Assembly: GCA_022837485.1 (NCBI GenBank)
Contig: JALHHH010000084.1
Location: forward strand, 1 to 11,861
From: Bacteroidales bacterium
Lineage (GTDB): Bacteria > Bacteroidota > Bacteroidia > Bacteroidales > Lentimicrobiaceae
Reading direction: 5' to 3'
Length of the DNA stretch: 11,861 nucleotides
Shown here: positions 5,035 through 11,861 of the stretch, in pieces
Layout: the number at the start of each line of letters is the position of its first letter
Numbering within the stretch: the first letter of the stretch is position 1
Program-made: the position numbers and the translations under genes
The notes under the pieces: generated by a model
The model's database searches: none
Seen by the model: the letters and a program-made list of their open reading frames with translations, nothing else
What the model was told of the DNA's origin: nothing

Positions 5035-8000
5035 CTACAATACATCCGAGGCAGCTATCCATTTTACCAAATTAAAGTCCTGTCTGTGAGGCAACAACGG
5101 ATGCTTCGGAAAAAGCCGGAAGGCATAATCGAACACTCCTGCCTGCAGGGTCGGAACTTCGATGAAGAAGGTAACGATGTTTCCATCCACACCTGCTATC
5201 ATCATTTCTTCTATAAAGGAAATTTTCTTCACTTCGTCGTCTACTTTATTACCAAACAATACTTCAAGCCCAATATCGTTCGATGAAAGCTCATTAACAT
5301 TCAGTACGATTTCAGCAACAAAGTTTTCTCCAAGTCTTAAGGGTTTACGATCGGAATCTGGAACGTTAACCTTCACCACTTCAATGCTCTCCCAGCCCCT
5401 CAGTATCCTTCGTTTCCATGAAGAAAGCAGCCGGATCTGTTCGAAATCGTTGCTAAAAAGCAAAGCGGAACGTTGCATTAGTTTATTGTAAAACTGCTCG
5501 TAGTAATCGTCGAGCTGGCGTTTCATGGTGAAATTGGGAGAAATGCCTGCGATGGTATGTTTGATGCGTGAAACCCATTTTTCAGGAACTCCTTTTTCAT
5601 TTCTTTCGTAGAACTCGGGGATAATCTCTTCTTCAAAAATGTTGTAGATATTTTCGGCATCGAGTTCATCCTGAAACTGCTGGTTTTCGTATGTACGCTC
5701 TTCCTGAAGCGCCCATCCGGCTTCGGGCCTGTATCCTTCGGCCCACCATCCGTCGAGTACGCTGAAATTCACCACACCGTTCATAACGGCCTTTTCACCG
5801 CTTGTTCCGGAAGCTTCGAGGGGACGTGTGGGAGTATTGAGCCAGACGTCGACACCCTGGACCAGCTGCGCGCCCAGCGACATATCGTAGTTTTCCACAA
5901 ATATTACCTTTCCGGTAAACTGTGGTTGCTTCGAGAATTCAATAATACGCTTGATAAGATCCTGACCTGCTTTATCGGCAGGATGAGCCTTGCCGGCAAA
6001 AATAAACTGAACCGGGTATTTTGGATTATTTACCAGCCGTGCCAGACGCTCGGGATTTGTAAAGAGCAGATGAGCACGCTTGTAGGTTGCAAAACGACGG
6101 GCAAACCCGATTGTTAGGGTTTTTTCGTTCAGATTATCCAGGGTATTCATAATATACCTCGGATTTTCCTGACGGTGTTTCAGATCCTCTCCCACCCTTT
6201 TCCTCAAGTATTTAAGCAGACGTTTGCGATGGTTCTGCCGGAGGTCCCAGATAACCTCATCGGGCACATCCATAATCTTTTTCCAGCGCGATTTTTCCTG
6301 CTGGTTATTGAGAAAATCATCGCCGAACGTTTTCCGGAAAAGTTCCTGCCATTCGGGTGATGCCCATGTTGGCAGATGAACACCGTTGGTAACGTGCGAG
6401 ATATAGAGCTCTTCGGGATAGAATCCGGGAAACATGCCATGGAACATCTCTCGGCTTACGCGTCCGTGTAAGCGGCTTACACCGTTCATTTCCTGCGAAA
6501 GACGTGTTGCAAGAACACTCATCGAGAATTTTTCATCGGTTTTATCCTCAATAAACCGACCCAGGTTCATAAATGAGTTCCAGCTTATGTTCAAACGGTC
6601 GGCGTAATGTGGAATGTATGCCCTGAGTACATCCTCACTAAATGCATCGTGGCCGGCAGGCACGGGTGTATGGGTTGTAAAGAGTTGCGAAGCCCGCACG
6701 ATTTCAACGGCCTGGTCGAACGAGAACCTGCGTTCCTGAACCAGCAGACGCAGGCGCTCGATCCCGATAAAAGCAGCGTGCCCTTCGTTGCAGTGATACA
6801 CCGAAGGCGACAATCCCAGTGCTTTCAGCATGCGGATACCTCCGACGCCCAGAAGAAGCTCCTGTTTGAAACGGTTATCCCAATCGCCGCCGTAGAGCTG
6901 ATGTGTGATAAAACGATCCTGTTCGTTATTTTCCTCAATATCGGCATCGAGCAGGTAAAGCGGAATTCTTCCCACATCCAGCTTCCAAACTTTCGCGTAA
7001 AGATTGCGGCCGGGAAGTACGATGGATATTTTAACCCATTCACCGTTACCGTTTCTTACGGGTTTAAGCGGCATATGGGTAAACTTTTGCGGATGATACG
7101 TATCAATCTGGTCGCCGAAAGCCGACAGATTCTGCCTGAAGTAACCATAACGGTAAAGCAGACCTACTCCCACCATGTTCACGTTTGAGTCGCTGGCCTC
7201 TTTCAGGTAATCGCCGGCAAGCACACCAAGTCCGCCCGAGAAGATCTGAACGGTATCGTGCAGGCCATATTCCATGCTGAAATAGGCAACCTGATCTTTT
7301 GGCTTTTCAGCCCCTTTTTTCATGTAATTCTCAAAAACCTCGTAAACGTGATCGAGTTTTGAGATAAAAGATTCGTTCTTCTCGAGCTGGAGCATCTGTT
7401 TCACATTCAGCGACTCGAGCAGTGCAATCGGATTATGGTTCAGAGCCTCCCACTGTACCGGATCTATCATGCGGAAGAGTTCCTGTGCTTCCGGATTCCA
7501 CGACCACCAAAGGTTTCGCGACAGTCTTTTTAGCCCATGGAAGCGTTCGGGGATTCCGGGTTTTACCAGAACCTTGTGCCAAACCGGCGACTGGCGCTGT
7601 TTCAGCGGGAAAGTCATCAGCATATCGGGCACTCTTTTATCCCTGAAAAGGTCTTCACGGGCATCCGATTTATTTAATGCCATGCTGTAAGCATCCATGT
7701 ATTTTCCGGTAAGATCGCTCCACAAAGCGGTCCTGGACAATTTGAACGCATGTTTTCTGGCTTCTTCAATCTGAGCATCATCAAAGCCCGAAAATCCGAG
7801 TAAAATTTCAGCAATTTCAGCACTTACTTCTGCAGCGTTATCATCCGTTCGTTCTATTACCCATGCGCCGGTAACGGCATCCTTCACCTTATCACGTATC
7901 CAGAGTCCGAATCCGGCCAGGGACGTTGTTATTGTCGGGATATGAAAGGCAAGGCTTTCCAGGGGTGTATAACCCCAGGGCTCATAGTAGGAGGGAAAGA

Positions 8001-9303
8001 CGGAGAGATCGAATCCAATCAGCAGCTCGTAGTATGAATAATTAAAAATGCCGTCGTTCCCGTCGAGGTAGGAAGGAATAAAAATAAGTTTTACCCGGTC
8101 TTCTTTCCGGTTGCGTAGGCCGGCCGACCGGGCACGCCTGATCACCTGATCGTGTTCCTTGTCGAAAAGACCGTGCGTCAGGTATACATCTTCTACCGGA
8201 TTGGTAAAATCTGGCTGATTGATGCGGGCCAGTAACTCAGGAGATGCCCCGGAATGGTTGGCAGGCACGGCAATGAATGCAACAATCTGACGGTTAAGAT
8301 CGGGATTGTTGTTCAGACTGGCCAGAGCATCGATGTACAGATCAATACCCTTGTTGCGGAATTCGTAACGCCCGCTGTTGATTACAAGCAAGGAGTCATC
8401 GGCCAGACCAGTATTAAACAAAGCCCTTGACACCTGAAGGAGTTTCACCCGGGCCATTTCGCGGCGGTTAGAGAACTCAGGGGCCGGGGGCACAAAATCA
8501 TCGTCGAAACCGTTGGGAGTAACCACATCAACCGGTCGACCAAGAAAGTGGGCACATTCCGTGGCTGTAATCTCACTCACAGTAGTGAATGCGTCGCTGT
8601 TCTGAGCGGCAGCCCTTTCCAGTGAAAACTTCGAAACAATATCGAAGCGGCGGGCGGTAGCATCGGGCAAATAGCCTTTCATTTGACCATAAAGAGGAAG
8701 ATGATTCCCCGAAACGGCACGTCCCAATGCCGTGGCATGAGTGGTAAAAACACATCCTACCTGGGGCACGGATTCGCGCAGATAAAGCACACCGGTACCG
8801 GTCATCCATTCATGAAACTGGGCTACAATGCGGTCGTGAGCAGAAATATTGAATTCGTAGAAATTCTCAATGACTTTCGCGGCAGCGTATCCAAAGAGCG
8901 CCGGCTCAACGTAATCCCATTGTCCGGAAATAGAGTCGAGCTGATAGGATTCCCAGAATTTGGCAAAAATCTTGTCTTTCATCTGGAAATACGGAGTAAA
9001 ATCAACAAGAACCACAATTGGTTTACTCTTTATATTCCAGCGGCCGATCCGGATCCGGAGTCCGTGCGACTCCGCATATTCCCGCCAGGAGCGGTATATG
9101 TAACGATCTTCAATAAAATCGGGATTACGGTTGGTTTCTTTCCATACATCGGGCCCGATCAGAATGTAATTGTCTTCGTATTCGCGTTGTATTCCGGGCG
9201 CTTTCGTGGATACTACGGTATAAATCCCGCCGATCTTGTTGCAAATTTCCCAGCTTGCCTCAAAAATATAGTCGGGTTTTAGTGTTTTTCTGGTTTCGGT
9301 CAT
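5035..9303 (-). CDS. Glycogen synthase (GT3) fused to alpha-glucan phosphorylase (GT35)
   Basis: This 1422-residue cytoplasmic protein has two catalytic parts. Residues about 10-545 are a GT3, eukaryote-type glycogen synthase, which extends alpha-1,4-glucan, normally from UDP-glucose. It shows KIGGIYTVVSTKA (23-35), FTTHATALGR (186-195), TVSEITA (241-247) and the GT-B E-x7-E motif EPWGYTPLE (441-449). Residues about 567-680 resemble the N-terminal domain (DUF3417) of short bacterial phosphorylases, with LSRNLWWSWNPEA. Residues about 670-1300 are GT35, which releases glucose-1-phosphate: YFSMEYGL (674-681), GGLGVLAGDYLKEASD (690-705), HCNEGHAAF (837-845), VTNGVHLPTW (971-980), and the PLP site EASGTSGEKAVMNG (1163-1176) with the PLP lysine at K1171. 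The last 120 residues look beta-rich and are unassigned. There is no seam, stop or frameshift between halves. Phosphorylases annotated at about 1400 aa are, as I recall, common in Bacteroidota. The PLP motif has Glu where Met is usual. Confidence 0.92.
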   Translation of the reverse strand: MTETRKTLKPDYIFEASWEICNKIGGIYTVVSTKAPGIQREYEDNYILIGPDVWKETNRNPDFIEDRYIYRSWREYAESHGLRIRIGRWNIKSKPIVVLVDFTPYFQMKDKIFAKFWESYQLDSISGQWDYVEPALFGYAAAKVIENFYEFNISAHDRIVAQFHEWMTGTGVLYLRESVPQVGCVFTTHATALGRAVSGNHLPLYGQMKGYLPDATARRFDIVSKFSLERAAAQNSDAFTTVSEITATECAHFLGRPVDVVTPNGFDDDFVPPAPEFSNRREMARVKLLQVSRALFNTGLADDSLLVINSGRYEFRNKGIDLYIDALASLNNNPDLNRQIVAFIAVPANHSGASPELLARINQPDFTNPVEDVYLTHGLFDKEHDQVIRRARSAGLRNRKEDRVKLIFIPSYLDGNDGIFNYSYYELLIGFDLSVFPSYYEPWGYTPLESLAFHIPTITTSLAGFGLWIRDKVKDAVTGAWVIERTDDNAAEVSAEIAEILLGFSGFDDAQIEEARKHAFKLSRTALWSDLTGKYMDAYSMALNKSDAREDLFRDKRVPDMLMTFPLKQRQSPVWHKVLVKPGIPERFHGLKRLSRNLWWSWNPEAQELFRMIDPVQWEALNHNPIALLESLNVKQMLQLEKNESFISKLDHVYEVFENYMKKGAEKPKDQVAYFSMEYGLHDTVQIFSGGLGVLAGDYLKEASDSNVNMVGVGLLYRYGYFRQNLSAFGDQIDTYHPQKFTHMPLKPVRNGNGEWVKISIVLPGRNLYAKVWKLDVGRIPLYLLDADIEENNEQDRFITHQLYGGDWDNRFKQELLLGVGGIRMLKALGLSPSVYHCNEGHAAFIGIERLRLLVQERRFSFDQAVEIVRASQLFTTHTPVPAGHDAFSEDVLRAYIPHYADRLNISWNSFMNLGRFIEDKTDEKFSMSVLATRLSQEMNGVSRLHGRVSREMFHGMFPGFYPEELYISHVTNGVHLPTWASPEWQELFRKTFGDDFLNNQQEKSRWKKIMDVPDEVIWDLRQNHRKRLLKYLRKRVGEDLKHRQENPRYIMNTLDNLNEKTLTIGFARRFATYKRAHLLFTNPERLARLVNNPKYPVQFIFAGKAHPADKAGQDLIKRIIEFSKQPQFTGKVIFVENYDMSLGAQLVQGVDVWLNTPTRPLEASGTSGEKAVMNGVVNFSVLDGWWAEGYRPEAGWALQEERTYENQQFQDELDAENIYNIFEEEIIPEFYERNEKGVPEKWVSRIKHTIAGISPNFTMKRQLDDYYEQFYNKLMQRSALLFSNDFEQIRLLSSWKRRILRGWESIEVVKVNVPDSDRKPLRLGENFVAEIVLNVNELSSNDIGLEVLFGNKVDDEVKKISFIEEMMIAGVDGNIVTFFIEVPTLQAGVFDYAFRLFPKHPLLPHRQDFNLVKWIAASDVL

Positions 9304-9327
9304 ATTAATTAAAACGGGTTAATATCA

Positions 9328-9342
9328 TTGCCTGCCAGGCAA
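9328..9342. promoter_or_regulatory. Perfect inverted repeat upstream of the GT3-GT35 gene (possible operator)
   Basis: TTGCCTGCCAGGCAA is a perfect 7-bp inverted repeat around a single central base, located 25-39 bp before the ATG of the fusion gene. It lies downstream of the -7 box at 9402-9409, inside the leader. A repressor site or a small leader hairpin are both possible. The one-base centre favours a protein-binding site over an RNA hairpin. Confidence 0.45.
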
Positions 9343-9349
9343 ATAAGTA

Positions 9350-9389
9350 AAAAAAAGGACCGGCAGTCTTTCCTTCAGACAAAGCCGGT
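9350..9389 (-). terminator. Hairpin with long U-tract in the leader of the GT3-GT35 gene
   Basis: On the - strand ACCGGC pairs with GCCGGT (outer stem 9359-9364/9384-9389). An inner GTCT/AGAC stem sits above a small asymmetric bulge with a 7-base loop. CC and eight T residues follow, the layout of a strong intrinsic terminator. On the + strand it is also followed by five T residues, so it could act both ways. It either stops read-through from the GH57 gene or attenuates transcripts starting at about 9396. Confidence 0.7.
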
Positions 9390-9401
9390 TTTTCAGTAGT
9401 G

Positions 9402-9436
9402 CAAAAATACGGATTAATTAGGAGGCACCGTCAAAA
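9402..9436 (-). promoter_or_regulatory. Candidate Bacteroidota promoter for the GT3-GT35 gene
   Basis: The - strand reads TATTTTTG at 9409-9402, a full -7 box match (TAnnTTTG). TTTTG at 9436-9432 is a candidate -33 element, 22 bp upstream, slightly longer than the usual spacing of about 19. The predicted start near 9396 gives a leader of about 90 nt that contains the hairpin at 9359-9389 and the inverted repeat at 9328-9342. Confidence 0.5.
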
Positions 9437-9516
9437 CATTCATCCCGATTTATTAACATATTGTCAGTCAAGGGTTCGCTTAGTCTTTTTCCGGTAGTAC
9501 CTTTAATAATTTCCAT
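9418..9516 (-). CDS. Possible 32-aa peptide between two terminator-like hairpins
   Basis: This ATG-started frame of 32 codons begins MEIIKGTTGKRLSEP and ends RDECFDGAS, closed by TAA. I do not recognise it. It is hydrophilic, with no membrane segment and no signal peptide. It lies between the hairpin after the GH57 gene and the -7 box of the fusion gene. In favour of it: it fills the space between these elements and has a balanced, protein-like composition. Against it: about one third of third positions are G or C, there is no clear ribosome site, and no promoter is visible between the first hairpin and the ATG. A frame of this length can arise by chance. Confidence 0.25.
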   Translation of the reverse strand: MEIIKGTTGKRLSEPLTDNMLINRDECFDGAS

Positions 9517-9521
9517 GGGTT

Positions 9522-9552
9522 GTTAAAACGAAACCGGCAGACAAGCTGCCGG
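9522..9552 (-). terminator. Probable terminator after the GH57 gene
   Basis: CCGGCAG (9534-9540) and CTGCCGG (9546-9552) form a perfect 7-bp GC-rich stem with loop ACAAG. In the - direction the stem begins 47 bp after the GH57 stop and is followed by TTTCGTTTTAAC. The U-tract is interrupted, so strength is uncertain. Confidence 0.6.
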
Positions 9553-9599
9553 CTTTTACACAAGAAAGGTCAATCAGTCTTATGAGGAAGAAAATTCCC

Positions 9600-10964
9600 C
9601 TATTTTGTTTTTCGCTGCTGCTTTGACGTTTTAGCTTTGGCGGGGTTCTTTTCAGCGTTGGCAACAACTTTTTTCGGCTTTGCAGCAGCAGGTTTTGCCT
9701 TCATTTTACTTGTCCTGGCTGGTTTAGATAATCCGGCAGGATCGGGAATGGCATACTCCCGGGTCGCTTCTTTTGTCTCCTGGGCCGATTTTATCCTCAG
9801 GATAAAGTCGGAAAGTACATTCATGTAATTGATAAACGCTTCATAGGGGGTACTGTATGGGTTAAAGTATTTGTGGACGGCTCCGTCGGAAAACCACTTG
9901 GTGCACATGTAATAGAAGTGGTCTGACGACTGTAGGTTAATCCAGTCGCGGTGAATCTCCGGGTTGGTACACATTTTCATTTTTGGCAGCAGGCTGTATA
10001 GTGTATCGGAGGCTTCATCCTGCATTTCATTTCCCAGCCATGCGGTTAGATCCCGCTCTTCGTCGGCCCATGATATGGGAACAGGAACCGAAACTGCGGC
10101 GACAGGCTGAGCGCGTTCGGCAATAGCACTTGGAGTATCGAAGCCGAAATCGGTGGATGCAAAAATCTGGCGGGGCAGCGCTTTCATAAAATCAAAAATA
10201 CCCGTTTCCTGCCATTGATGTTCGCCGAAGGTTTCATAATCCATAAAGATATTCAGCAGGGGTTGGTTCTTTTCGAACCTGGCAACCCAGGCAGCAAATT
10301 TTTCGGCAGTAAGCGGCCATTCGATCCAGCTCTGATTCGAGAAGCGGTAACCGATGTCGTCGCTCAGCTGGAAGTTGCGCAAAAGCAGCTTAAGCTTGGG
10401 GTTGGCGGCACTGCAGTAGAGGTAATTAGGACTTTTCCATCCCAGCACATGTTTTGCGCCTTCGGTGAGCATAACCTTATAGCCCATATCGTAGACCTGA
10501 CGTCCGATTTCGTCGGAATAGATCATTTCGGTATTTCTGAATGCCGTCGGGCGCTTTCCGAAAAGCTGCTCCACGCGTCCGGCATGCATTTCAACCTGAT
10601 GCCGGAATTCATCGGGATCCCGGAGCGACACCAGGGAATGGGCATACGTTTCGGCCAGGAACTCCACATTTCCGGTATCGGCAAGAGCCCTGAAACTGGA
10701 GATAACCTCAGGGGCATACATCTCGAACTGGTCCATGGCATTGCCGGAGATCGAGAAAGTAACTTTAAAGCGGGAGCCATATTCTTTGATCAGCCCGAGC
10801 AGCAGCTTGTTCATCGGAATGTAGGAGCGCTCGGCCACCCTGCGGATGATGGTGCGGTTCTGATATTCGTCGTAATACTGGTGGTTTGCACCGATATCGA
10901 AGAAACGGTATGTTCTCAGCCGAAAGGGTTGATGAACCTGAAAATAAAGACATATTGACCTCAT
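9600..10964 (-). CDS. GH57 alpha-amylase-like glycoside hydrolase with basic C-terminal tail
   Basis: This 454-residue enzyme of family GH57 would cut or rearrange alpha-1,4-glucan. Family motifs in order are HQPFR (11-15), GNVEFLAETYAHSL (98-111), the probable nucleophile E146 in AFRNTEMIYS, and the probable acid/base D242 in MDYETFGEHQ. The catalytic part fills residues 1 to about 395. There is no signal peptide, so the enzyme is cytoplasmic and fits storage-glycogen metabolism rather than starch foraging. Residues about 412-454 are a Lys/Ala/Pro-rich low-complexity tail of the histone H1 type (KMKAKPAAAKPKKV), unusual for the family. AGGAT lies just before the ATG. The GT4 gene ends 33 bp upstream, suggesting an operon. 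A weak, imperfect -7 box (TTAATTTG) overlaps the GT4 stop. GH57 also includes branching enzymes and 4-alpha-glucanotransferases, so the exact activity is open. Confidence 0.9.
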   Translation of the reverse strand: MRSICLYFQVHQPFRLRTYRFFDIGANHQYYDEYQNRTIIRRVAERSYIPMNKLLLGLIKEYGSRFKVTFSISGNAMDQFEMYAPEVISSFRALADTGNVEFLAETYAHSLVSLRDPDEFRHQVEMHAGRVEQLFGKRPTAFRNTEMIYSDEIGRQVYDMGYKVMLTEGAKHVLGWKSPNYLYCSAANPKLKLLLRNFQLSDDIGYRFSNQSWIEWPLTAEKFAAWVARFEKNQPLLNIFMDYETFGEHQWQETGIFDFMKALPRQIFASTDFGFDTPSAIAERAQPVAAVSVPVPISWADEERDLTAWLGNEMQDEASDTLYSLLPKMKMCTNPEIHRDWINLQSSDHFYYMCTKWFSDGAVHKYFNPYSTPYEAFINYMNVLSDFILRIKSAQETKEATREYAIPDPAGLSKPARTSKMKAKPAAAKPKKVVANAEKNPAKAKTSKQQRKTK

Positions 10965-10997
10965 AGTATCCTGTGTTAGTCGTTGATTACAAATTAA

Positions 10998-11861
10998 TTA
11001 AACCACCTGCTCGTATACTGACCGAATGTAACGGGCAGCATTCTCCCATTTCAGGTTATTCACTTCCTGAGCCCCGTATTTTGAAAACATATGTGAAAGG
11101 CTCTTGTATTGCAGCAATCCGTAGATGGCATCGGCCATGGCATCGATATCCCAGAAATCTACTTTAAGTGCATGCTGAAGAATTTCGGCCACTCCCGACT
11201 GTTTGGAAATCACCACGGGAACATTAGAGCGCATGGCTTCGAGAGGCGAAATGCCAAAGGGCTCGGAAACGGAAGGCATTACGTACACGTCGCTCATTGC
11301 GAACATACGGTCAACATTCTCGCCTCTCAGAAATCCGGTGAAGTGAAATCTTGATGCGATACGCAGCTGTGCCACGCGACGGATCATTTTCTCGAGCAGA
11401 TCGCCGGTGCCGGCCATTACGAACCGGACATTGGGATCGCGTTGCAGCACTTTATAAGCGGCTTCTATAAAATATTCGGGACCTTTCTGAAAGGTCACCC
11501 TTCCGAGGAAGGTGACGATTTTCTCCGGAACGTGTTTTTCGGCCTGGCTAAAGTCGTACTGATCCGTTGGTTCAACCGCATTGTGCACAGTAATAACCTT
11601 TTCAGGATTTATACCATAGCGGTCGATCACAATATTCCGGGTTAGGTTGCTGACGGTAATCACACGGTCGGCGGCTTCCATCCCCCGCCTTTCCAGGTCA
11701 TAGACCTGGGTGTTGATATTCTCTCCTGAACGGTCATATTCTGTGGCATGAACATGCACCACGAGCGGTTTTCCCGAAACGCGTTTTGCAGCAATCCCTG
11801 CCATGTAGGTGAGCCAGTCATGGGCGTGTATGACATCAAACTGGTTCTTATGGGCAATGGC
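10998..11861 (-). CDS. GT4 glycosyltransferase, glycogen synthase-like (5' end outside window)
   Basis: This is the C-terminal 287 residues of a GT-B glycosyltransferase of family GT4. The frame is open to the last base, so the start lies outside; an internal ATG at 11804 is not the real start because HAHDWLTY, a conserved family motif, lies before it. Visible motifs are HAHDW (12-16 of the fragment), HVHATEYDRSGEN, GRVTFQKGP with the donor-phosphate Arg and Lys (about 121 and 126), and the E-x7-E motif EPFGISPLE (200-208). A full protein of about 420 residues is expected. The pairing with a GH57 gene 33 bp downstream and a GT3-GT35 fusion suggests alpha-glucan synthesis, but GT4 is broad and donor specificity cannot be read from this fragment. 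A different GT4 function, such as trehalose or exopolysaccharide synthesis, is possible. Confidence 0.88.
   Translation of the reverse strand, partial: AIAHKNQFDVIHAHDWLTYMAGIAAKRVSGKPLVVHVHATEYDRSGENINTQVYDLERRGMEAADRVITVSNLTRNIVIDRYGINPEKVITVHNAVEPTDQYDFSQAEKHVPEKIVTFLGRVTFQKGPEYFIEAAYKVLQRDPNVRFVMAGTGDLLEKMIRRVAQLRIASRFHFTGFLRGENVDRMFAMSDVYVMPSVSEPFGISPLEAMRSNVPVVISKQSGVAEILQHALKVDFWDIDAMADAIYGLLQYKSLSHMFSKYGAQEVNNLKWENAARYIRSVYEQVV

Noticed and set aside
7540..7650. Possible frameshift or missed stop joining two separate genes at the GT3-GT35 boundary.
   Set aside because: The frame is continuous for 1422 codons, the linker reads as ordinary protein, and the same two-part layout is known to me from other Bacteroidota, so it is a true fusion.
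10215..10958. A long + strand open frame (247 codons) opposite the GH57 gene, with similar long antisense frames opposite the fusion gene (6607-7188, 8683-9282).
   Set aside because: They lie wholly inside genes with clear family motifs on the other strand, and their translations show no domain features. They are codon-usage shadows.
1..11861. Mobile elements, CRISPR arrays, tRNA or rRNA genes, or a defence island.
   Set aside because: No transposase or integrase motifs, no regularly spaced repeats and no tRNA-like folds were seen by eye. The genes are core metabolism.

Overview
The window looks like chromosomal DNA from a Bacteroidota (Bacteroidetes) bacterium, probably one able to respire oxygen. 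Three things point that way. Candidate promoters match the Bacteroidota -7 box (TAnnTTTG). A single polypeptide joins a GT3 glycogen synthase to a GT35 alpha-glucan phosphorylase next to GT4 and GH57 genes, a glycogen gene arrangement I associate with this phylum. Several genes also lack a clear Shine-Dalgarno sequence. The genus cannot be told from the window.

Layout. Bases 1-3433 (+ strand) hold the distal part of an aa3/caa3-type cytochrome c oxidase operon: the C-terminal half of subunit I (ctaD, cut by the window edge), subunit III (ctaE), subunit IV (ctaF), subunit II with a fused cytochrome c domain (ctaC), and a heme O synthase-like prenyltransferase (ctaB). Spacings are 12, 12, 8 and -4 bp, so this is a compact transcription unit. 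Everything after it is on the - strand and runs towards it. Two very small membrane-protein genes (57 and 61 codons) lie at 3440-3866, each with its own -7 box. A 369-base stretch without a convincing gene follows, ending in a probable fabG terminator.

Bases 4236-11861 (- strand, read from high to low coordinates) are a glycogen/alpha-glucan cluster plus fabG. They hold a GT4 glycosyltransferase (cut at its 5' end), a GH57 amylase-like enzyme with a Lys/Ala-rich basic tail, a 296-bp regulatory gap, the 1422-residue GT3-GT35 fusion, and a 3-oxoacyl-ACP reductase. The GT4 enzyme and the GT3 domain would elongate alpha-glucan, GH57 would cut or rearrange it, and the GT35 domain would release glucose-1-phosphate, so storage and mobilisation are encoded together.

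The least explained part is the gap at 9304-9599. It holds two related GC-rich hairpins with U-tracts, a 32-codon open frame between them, a -7 box placed so that a transcript would run at once into the second hairpin, and a perfect 7-bp inverted repeat just upstream of the fusion gene. This could be an attenuated leader or simply a terminator plus promoter. I see no mobile element, CRISPR array, RNA gene or defence system. Most of the window is recognisable metabolism, and I do not see clear evidence of an undescribed multi-gene system.
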